Source: Isoetes taiwanensis (taxonomy: Eukaryota; Streptophyta; Lycopodiopsida; Isoetales; Isoetaceae). Taken from it: DNA of 64,000 nucleotides. Below the pieces are notes generated by a model. The model had not been told where the DNA came from, did no database searches, and saw only the letters and a program-made list of their open reading frames with translations. The stretch lies in NCBI GenBank assembly GCA_021234155.1, contig JAJEKV010000025.1, positions 16,175,094 through 16,239,093 of the forward strand. The letters are read 5' to 3'. The translations under genes were made by a program, and so were the position numbers. Shown piece by piece: positions 56,445 to 64,000 of this stretch (position 1 is its first letter; each line of letters begins with the position of its first letter).

Positions 56445-57459
56445 CCTTGGACGTTTCAGCAATGTTTCTTGATCCAATCAAAGTGCAGTTTGGACACAAA
56501 TTTCAACAAAGTTTCAAATGAATTACACTCTCCATGTTCTATAGATCAATAACAATCTCCAGGTTTAGGACAAAAGGTCTCCATGTTATTACAAAAAGAA
56601 AACAATTCTCCAGAGTTCAAATCTCTATATTTATATAAACTCAAATGGTTTCCAGAACAAACATTATACATTGCATAAATCTAAAAATCTGTAAAGCACA
56701 TTCTTGTGCATAAGAAAGAGAGGAAAGGAGTTACGCTCTTGCACATTTGTCCAAAACAATTGTTACAAAACAATTCTGGATTCCAAGAATGAATCGCACA
56801 GAAGTGTCATATTGAACAAAGTTTCTTCTTCAACTTTTGTAGGGACCCAACATGCTGGAGTTCCTAAAATTTATAAGAAACAAAGCACAAGAAATTTATC
56901 AGAAAGAAAGCTACAGAGTGTAGCGGTATCTCGACCTTGTTTTGTTTGAGACAAGATCGCGTGTCATTATTCTGAAAGCTCTACAAACAAGACAATATAG
57001 CACCATAGCCTCTATGATCTGTGTTTACAATCCCTGCAAAGAAAAATTGGTCTTTTTGCTCTAATTCTAATGATATACACGTTGCCGTAGTTCAAGAAGA
57101 CACTGCCTAAGGAATCCGAAGCCCTAATCATCAGCCATAGTCACTATTCTTCTGCCAAAAAACCGCCTCTGTTAAAGATGGAACTTGAAAAAAAAAACAA
57201 AAATAGAGGTGAGGAATCGGTTGATTCGCCCAGGCCTTTCTGCCTCACCCTGAACCGCCATCTCCATTCACGGACCTGCAAGACAAAATCCGACCCTAAT
57301 CATCTCCCACAGCTGCCTGACCCTTCTGTTAACCGCCGGCCGTGCGCACAGAGTAGCAAAGAAAAAAAAAGGGGGGGAGAAAAAAAAGAAAAAAACATTT
57401 CAAAGCGTATTAACATAAAAAAACTAAACGTTGAGATAAATGTCAAAAATGTATATGGT

Positions 57460-57535
57460 GGATAATTGGTAAAGGCTTTGTTTAGAAACTACAAGGTCAT
57501 TGGTTCAAATCCAGCTTGACACAAATTTTGAGCAA
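57460..57535 (+). mobile_element. tRNA-like SINE relic in the element leader
   Basis: GGATAATTGGTAAAGGC (A-box-like) and, after about 27 nt, a perfect B box GGTTCAAATCC. The layout is that of a tRNA-derived SINE head, similar to 40040-40125. No tail was identified. Confidence 0.45.
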
Positions 57536-57583
57536 AAATACTCGTAAAGTGGATTTTGAAATGTACGAGCTAGATTTTTCGTC

Positions 57584-58648
57584 TTGCATTTCAAATTACT
57601 TCAAAACAAACATAATTTGAAAACAAACGTGAAAAAAAAAATGGCTCTAAAATATTCCTTCGGTGATCATGATGATCCTCACAAGGTGAGAGCAAAAACT
57701 CATGTAAAGCAATTCGAGGCTCTAAGCATGTTAAATGGGCATGACGAAGACTCTATAAGGGTGTTGATCTTCCCAACAACCTTGCAGGGTGTAGCTGCTA
57801 ACCTGATGTACTCAAATATTGACTCTATGTCTACCTGGAATGAAATGAAAAGTTATTTTATTTCAAAGAAGAATTATCATATAGAGAATGTAGAAAAATA
57901 TTGGATACAATGAAAATTGAGGAAGGAGAACATCCTCGAGAGTTTGCTTTGAGAATTCAAGATATAGTTGCAGAAATGCAACCCAAACCGCATGAAGAAG
58001 ATAATTGAATGGTATATTAATGGATTTCCATTTGAAGTATGCCAAAGGTTACAAATAGAAAATCCTCCTACATTAGACCAAGCAGTCCAGAGAGCTGTTG
58101 TGGTTAAAAGAGTTCTAGGTGCTAGGAAGCATGAAGAACTAGAACTAGAGAGCTCTGTGCATAGTAAGGCACAAGAGATGAAAGAAATGGAGGAATATAG
58201 ACTTGAGGAAAGTTGTGATAAGAAACACAGTACATGTGACTATGTAAATTCATGTGGAAGTGGCAAATATATGAGCAATGAGGTTGATCCATACAAAATA
58301 GGAAATGTTGAAATGATTCTTGATGATTTTACGAAAACCCAGGAGCTTCAAAATGGCAATATAAATGAAGTAGAATTCTTCAAAGTGAAAAATGAGGAGA
58401 TATTTGATTGCTATGATATCAAATATATGTTTGATCGCCCATTGTATGAAAACAAGAAGGTGAACAATAAAGTTGAGGAAGAAAATGTCAATATCGATTC
58501 AAATAAGGTGGAAACTTGGATTGAGAAAAAAACTTGCGCTCAAGCGATTGAAATACATGTTACAGATGATGAAAATTTGGCAACACATGTTGCTATCTAT
58601 AATATTGTGAGAATACCTCGAACTCCAAAGAGAGAATCTTACATATAA
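57584..58648 (+). pseudogene. Gag of the LTR element
   Basis: 57584-57913: KVRAKTHVKQFEALSMLNGH and LIFPTTLQGVAANLMYSNID, the standard gypsy Gag pattern (F--TL-G-A--W). A stop and shift at about 57913-57968 follow; the other frame then continues EWYINGFPFEVCQRLQIENP, TLDQAVQRAVVVKRVL and a long charged tail to 58648. No zinc knuckle and no pol after it. Gag forms the particle that packages the RNA. Confidence 0.7.
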
Positions 58649-58992
58649 AGAGAGCAATATATTATCAAATGAAAAAGTGGTCCCAAAAGTTAATGCCACT
58701 ACAGGACCTCATATTAAAGAACTCCAAATCATAAAGAATGCAAACAAGTATGGCATGAAGAATGCTAAAGATATGATTTATCTTGAGCAATCCAAGTTCA
58801 AGGCAAATCCATTCATATGAACAAATTGTTATGAACAGGGCCATATAGACCAACAAGGAAACTTTATAGATGATTTCTTGACAAAGAAAAATATGCTTAT
58901 TCATTATGGCATCTTGCTTCAACAAGAACCAAAACCCAAAGTAAAAATCAAACATTCCATTGGGAAGAGTGATGAGAACCCAGGTTCTCGTC

Positions 58993-59010
58993 AAAAGTTT
59001 GGGGGAAATA
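58993..59010 (+). other. Polypurine tract candidate
   Basis: AAAAGTTTGGGGGAAATA directly before LTR2. LTR3 lacks such a tract, so LTR2 is the natural 3' LTR partner of the internal region. Confidence 0.6.
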
Positions 59011-59765
<755 letters not shown>

Positions 59766-59961
59766 CCCAAACTGCCGTCTGGATATCGGAAGCTTCTAGA
59801 AGCAAAGGGCTTGCTTCCTAACTGTCTCCACGTGGCCTTCGCCGCTGCCCTAACCTCCATCGTAAGCTTCTTTCCTTGCCTTCCATAACCATTTGCCCTC
59901 TTTTTTTTGTCTTTTCTCTTTTTATATTTTTTATATTTTTCACATACTTATATTTCAAATA
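59766..59961. other. 196-bp unrelated sequence between LTR2 and LTR3
   Basis: Holds CCACGTGGCCTTCGCCGC, CTAACCTCCATC|GTAAGC (a donor-like end) and a long T-rich tract. It looks like a captured 5' exon with the beginning of an intron, or a leftover of the internal region of a second element. Confidence 0.35.
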
Positions 59962-60483
59962 TGTTAGGGGTTTTCCACCCTTTGAATGCATTAGCACTAT
60001 GGCTAAATTTGAAGACACTATCCACATCATCAAATGTTATTCATATTCCTATTGGTCCATGTCAGTGATCCTCCCACATCATTGCCATGTCATCGATCCA
60101 TGGGAAAAGGCACAAATAAGAAACACAAAAACTACCCTTGGTCCATGTCATGTGCCACATCACTGCCATGTCATTGCCACCTAGGCCATCCTTGTTTATA
60201 AATAGGCATTTTACATGATTAAAGGGGGATCATGTATGGAGTGAGAGAGAGATCATTAGTTGAAGACCATGATCATGTGGGTGTTCTTGTTGTATCTTGT
60301 CAATTTCAATAAAGAAGTGCAGTTTGAGTATCTTTTGTGATGTTCTTGTAATGTAAGTGTGAATGTAACTGTGCTTTTGATTATCTTAATTCTGGGTGAG
60401 AGGCAGATTTAAGTGTCTTAGTGGCCTTCGGGCCAAGTCCAAGGTCTTGAATTCTGTCTTGAAAGGGAGATTTTCCCTTAACA
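59962..60483 (+). repeat. LTR3
   Basis: 522 bp, complete at both ends, with two short deletions relative to LTR1 (after GACACTATC, and before GGCCTTCGGG). It is followed by the target duplication, so it marks the outer 3' boundary. Confidence 0.9.
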
Positions 60484-61244
60484 ATCCTAGAAGTTGGCCT
60501 CAACATGCCATTATTTTCATGTAATGCAATTTTGCTCCCCGTTGCATGACTTGCTTGCCAATTTTGCCAAGATGAAATTGGAATGCCATGAATATTTATC
60601 GATGCAACTTTATATATCCATGCCCCTAGCAGTGGGTATCTTTTTTTCTTTGGATATTTTTCATCTTGAAGTGCGAGCTCATGAATGGAGTACATGTAAG
60701 TCCTCCTCTCATCACAAGTATACTTTTGGAAGGTGGCTCTTGCTTCCACCAATTCATCAATTTCAAACTTCTGCACACAATTAGCCCAACAACATTCTAT
60801 TCCCCTTACCTTAGCCATAGCTTCACGTGAACAATCATTACTTGACTTGGACCTTTTGCTAGGATAATGTTTCACTATTGAGTGTGCCCTCTTTTCTGAA
60901 AATGTGGTCCTGGCAGTTATTAGAGGTGCATTAAGAAAATCAGTGTCATCCACAACCTCTGGCTCTGGTAAAAAGAAATCTCCTATAAACTCAATGCAGG
61001 CTATAGGCCATGGCATGATGCATGAAACCTCCAATTGTTTAACACAAGCAGTGCAATCCTGGTGATTTGACCCTTTTTCCTTCCATTTTTCTTCTAAACT
61101 TGTTATGGCCACACCCACTTTATCCTCTCCTAACCTTTCATCATTGACAGCTTGGATAGGATCAGCTAGTATGATAGTTCCTTCACCTACTAGCTCCTTA
61201 TTACATTGGTGCTTCACTTTCACCTTCTTATTCTTCCAATCCAA
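60484..61244 (-). pseudogene. DUF7869-like gene, N-terminal part
   Basis: Minus-strand frame from 61244: a basic start, a Cys segment (HQDCTACVKQLEVSC), then VRGIECCWANCVQKFEIDEL and SWQNWQASHATGS before the element cuts in after MLRPTSRIV. The C-terminal frame continues after removal of the element and one duplication copy, so both halves are one gene. The frame shown as running to 60381 enters the LTR and is artefactual there. Confidence 0.55.
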
Positions 61245-61936
61245 TCTACTGTAGAGGATAATTTGCTTAGAGCCTCAACACCCTTTGGGTGGTCCACACC
61301 ATTCACCTATAAGAACAATGTTAACAATGGGGTAACAATGTGACAAGAACATGTGGTAACAATGTTGATACATGTTGGGGGTGAAAGGCATTACATTTTT
61401 ACCCTTTATAGGATCCGCACACTTCACGTATATAAAGTTAAATGTTCTTAATATTAGGTCGAAAAAAGAACAAAGTAATTATGAGAATAGATTAAAGAGA
61501 ACTTCAAAAAATACAAAAAAAAAAACCATTAAATGGGCAAATATATGTTGTAAATGTAGGCAAAAATAGGTTGTAAGTATAGCTGAGGTGTAGGTAATTT
61601 TACAAAATTAATGATAACATAGGGTGTATGTAAGTAGTACTAAAGAGTTAAGTATAGGTTGTACGTATAGCTTACATGTGGGTAATTGTAAAAAATTAAT
61701 GATAACCTAAGGTGTAATTAATTCAATAGAATTAATGATAGCCAATTCGTATAGGGTATAGTTCGTATATGATGTGATGGAATCATAATTACAACCGCGC
61801 CTACTAAGCTATACGAAATCTTGCATGCAACTACTATATCTTGCATGAAACCCTTCGTTCCTTCAAGCGCCCATCCTTCTAGTGCCCATCCATCCTTCCT
61901 TCCTTCATTCCTTCCTTCCTTCCTTCCTTCCTTACC
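61245..61936. other. No gene; tandem repeat at 61572-61745
   Basis: Two units of about 110 bp sharing GGTAATTTTACAAAATTAAT, GATAAC-TA-GGTGTA and AAGTATAG. It ends in a CCTT-rich microsatellite (61894-61933). Confidence 0.6.
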
Positions 61937-62392
61937 ATGGTGAGCCATGCTGCCTGGCTTGCTCCAGCTCGTCGGACTCGCCTGAGAGAGGCAAAGAAGG
62001 AGATCAAGAAATTGATCAAGAAATCCCTTCCCCCCTCCCGCAGATGCCGATGTGGCTGCCTTCCGCACCACAGTCCGAATGAATGCGAGGAGCTGTTTCT
62101 GGAGGGCAAGCTTCACCCAGGAAATTCAAGTCTTAGTAGCAGCACTAGCAGTCCGGAGTTCCCCTATACACCAGCAGATTCTGATGAAGAGCTAGAGAAG
62201 GAGGTCGAAAAAGCAGAAGAAATGGAGGAAGTGGATGAGGAGTGGCACGAAGAATTGGAGGAAGAGAAGAAGCAGATTATCATGAATGCCCTCTCCTCCT
62301 CAGATGATGAAGATGTTGCAGAAGCCATTCTTGAAGAGATGGCAGAAGAAACCGAAGAGGAAGAAGAGGAGGACGAGGAGGATGAGGGCTAA
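61937..62392 (+). CDS. Acidic protein, unidentified
   Basis: An open frame of 151 codons. A basic start (RLREAKKEIKKLIKKSL), a small Cys cluster (CRCGCLPHH...CEELF), a Ser-rich part (SSLSSSTSSPEFPYT), then a long Glu/Asp-rich coiled region ending EEEEEEDEEDEG. The ATG follows a CTTCC microsatellite. No family recognised; it could also be the rest of a mobile-element ORF. The acidic tail recalls the relic at 3659. Confidence 0.4.
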   Translation: MVSHAAWLAPARRTRLREAKKEIKKLIKKSLPPSRRCRCGCLPHHSPNECEELFLEGKLHPGNSSLSSSTSSPEFPYTPADSDEELEKEVEKAEEMEEVDEEWHEELEEEKKQIIMNALSSSDDEDVAEAILEEMAEETEEEEEEDEEDEG

Positions 62393-62434
62393 TTTTTTTT
62401 TTTTTAATTTGTTATTTAGTTTTTTTGTTCAGGA

Positions 62435-62550
62435 AAGCGAGCTGGGCATCTCCAAAAAAGGTCTCACCTTAAGATTTTGAATGGAGCTAGGCATCTCCTT
62501 AAACTGCCTTGAACTTTTGTTATTTTGAATCAAAGAGCTGGGCAACTCTA
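62435..62550 (+). repeat. Triple small hairpin repeat
   Basis: Three units about 45-50 bp apart: GAGCTGGGCATCTC, GGAGCTAGGCATCTCC and AGAGCTGGGCAACTCT. The stems differ but stay paired (GGAG/CTCC versus AGAG/CTCT). They lie just after the acidic ORF. Confidence 0.55.
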
Positions 62551-63449
62551 ATAAAAGGCCTTCCTTATGTAAAATATTTTTCTGATAATATGAAGACTTA
62601 ATTCCTTTAATTTGTTTCTAGTGTCACTTAAATGTTCTGATAGTAACAAGGTGCTGCGCACGGAGGGTTGCCCTCCATGGCCGGAGGGTGAAGTGGCTTA
62701 AATCATAGTTCAAAGTCATATTTTGACAATCAATTCAAAACTATAACCCCAAACATTTAGAAACGAAATCCTCTGTAGCCAACGAACTACCTTTATCTTT
62801 CAAAATGCAGCTAAAGAGTTTAACAACCTGTGAAATAAAGAACACACGAATTTCAGAACTATAAAATATACGGGGCTATTTGGGAAAATATTTAAAATTT
62901 AAGGGCATTTTGGGAATTTTAAAAATACGAAGCGCTTTTTGGGAATTAAGTCAAGGAAGGGAGCCCCTGAGAAATCGGTGCAACCTGCATAAGGCAACAC
63001 TTGTAAACACATTATACTTCCAAACAATCTTGTTTATTTCAAGAACCATGTACATAATGAGACCAGAGAATGCCAAACTTTTTAAAATGAGATATGGCGA
63101 GGAATGATAAGATTGGACGTTCCAAAACGTTTAAGCTAAGAATAAGAACAGTAGCCAATATTGGCACACATTTAAGCAGCTGTCAATACTTTATGCTGGT
63201 AATGATAGAGGTCCAATGGATTTTGCTTAGCTTAGGCATTCATGTTGTGAATAATAGCATATTCTTCAAGTACTATACTAGAATGTACACTTCCAAAATC
63301 TAAATCGGTTGTGATCACTCTAGAAGAGAAAGAGACATACAAAAATAAACTGCTACTATAGGTCTAAAATACGATAGAGAATTCTCACCACTGTAACATG
63401 TGGAATAGGGAACAGTTTGACAACCACAGTACCAAGGACCACAGCATAT
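62551..63449. other. No gene; CATTTTGGGAATT repeats at 62870-62950
   Basis: Three spaced words of the type GGGC-TTTTTGGGAA occur over about 80 bp, somewhat like half of the MITE at 14850-15030. The frames at 62880-63107 and 63094-63303 have no support. Confidence 0.45.
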
Positions 63450-63517
63450 CACAATATCCAGCATATGCTTAGGATATGCTGAAAACCCACATGAGCAAGG
63501 GTTTGGCCCCCTAGGGG
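63450..63517. repeat. Dispersed repeat with a hairpin, copy 2
   Basis: Same blocks as 30534-30602. Confidence 0.65.
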
Positions 63518-63562
63518 CAACACAAAAATTTTCGTAAGAAATCATTGAGCACATGAATAGGT

Positions 63563-63598
63563 TTAGAATAGAATAGAATAGAATAGAATAGAATAGTG
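63563..63598 (-). repeat. (TAGAA)n, probable LINE tail stub
   Basis: Seven TAGAA-type units, then TGCTTTTAGC, which resembles the first bases of LINE copy C next to its tail (GGTTTTTAGC). Probably an almost empty LINE insertion. Confidence 0.5.
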
Positions 63599-63689
63599 CT
63601 TTTAGCATATGATGATATATTTTCAATTATCCGAATAAAGATATTAATAACAAGATTTGGATGGACTTTCATACAGAGCCATGTAGGGA

Positions 63690-63983
63690 TTACCAATGGG
63701 GCTTAGAGTTACTTGTGCATTTGATGAGGCGGGTTGCTTTGCTCTTATCCGGTTTGATATGTTTTTCTAAAATCTCAAGAAACTTAGATCCAACCTGGCA
63801 CCTGTTTTTAATATTATCCAAAGTAGGGCATATGAGCAAACGTCGCAGACCACCCTCAACACAGCATTTTCCAAAGGTCATGCGAGTGAGAAGACATGTT
63901 TGTGTATCCACTTGCAACTTATCTTGAAAGCTCAACCATCTTGCCATGATACGTATATCGCGTGAGTTATATTCATGATGCAA
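63690..63983 (-). other. Possible exon, unidentified
   Basis: A 97-codon frame of ordinary composition (TRMTFGKCCVEGGLRRLLIC, then KFLEILEKHIKPDKSKATRL). An internal CAG|GTTGGA could be a donor. It may belong to a gene that extends beyond the window. Not recognised. Confidence 0.25.
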
Positions 63984-64000
63984 TGGACCATAAAGTTGTA

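Noticed and set aside
61718-62116. Minus-strand ORF of 132 codons
   Set aside because: Antisense to the acidic ORF and the CCTT microsatellite; it contains a repeat-derived GKEGRKEGRN run.

Overview
The window looks like a transposon-rich stretch of a land-plant nuclear genome. Evidence: plant-type introns, a SUN-domain gene, a two-domain B3 (REM-type) transcription factor gene, a broken PLS-type PPR gene, and chromovirus, Tat/Athila-like, LINE, Helitron and MITE remains. Large low-gene spans plus relics of unusual eukaryotic mobile-element proteins (a DUF7869-like family, an SDHGKG/DFAxNY family, a GQHS family) make me favour a fern or other seed-free plant. That is inference, not proof.

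Layout. 0.3-1.0 kb: 5'-truncated LINE (minus). 1.8-2.8 kb: a broken histone H3/CENH3-like gene with a SINE inside its N-terminal tail. 2.9-4.4 kb: a hairpin repeat and decayed unidentified ORFs. 4.4-6.7 kb: a decayed LINE with endonuclease and reverse transcriptase, ending in an (AAT)n tail. 6.69-9.30 kb: a Helitron with both ends visible, inserted in that LINE tail. 9.6-10.5 kb: a small coiled-coil ORF with hairpin repeats on both sides. 10.7-17.8 kb: a decayed Ty3/gypsy chromovirus, split by an LTR-derived insertion and by a 181-bp MITE with a 9-bp target duplication. 17.9-30.5 kb: mostly non-coding, with a second Helitron 3' end, a LINE (minus), an ankyrin-repeat fragment, two terminal exons of an unidentified gene and a PPR pseudogene.

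31.0-34.7 kb is the only clearly functional host island: an intact two-exon SUN gene (plus) facing an intact three-exon B3 gene (minus). 36.91-42.39 kb: one degenerate gypsy element on the minus strand with 4-of-5 matching flanks. 43-49 kb: GT/CA-rich minisatellites, a broken transposase-like gene and decayed coiled-coil ORFs. 49.2-50.1 kb: a second broken histone H3-like gene, followed by two hairpin-bearing tandem units. 50.7-54 kb: a gypsy relic, a LINE tail stub, a repeat array built on an 8-bp-arm palindrome and a GQHS-type fragment. 54.2-61.2 kb: a minus-strand DUF7869-like gene split by a 4.6-kb gag-only LTR element (ATCCT target duplication) that holds three LTR copies, one with about 126 GA repeats. 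61.9-64 kb: an acidic ORF, small hairpin repeats and short repeat relics.

The genes do not form a pathway. SUN would act at the nuclear envelope (LINC complex) and the B3 protein as a DNA-binding regulator. Everything else records layers of insertion. The most unusual signals are the two independent H3-like genes among transposons and a recurring hairpin family whose arms keep base pairing through G-U wobbles and compensatory changes.
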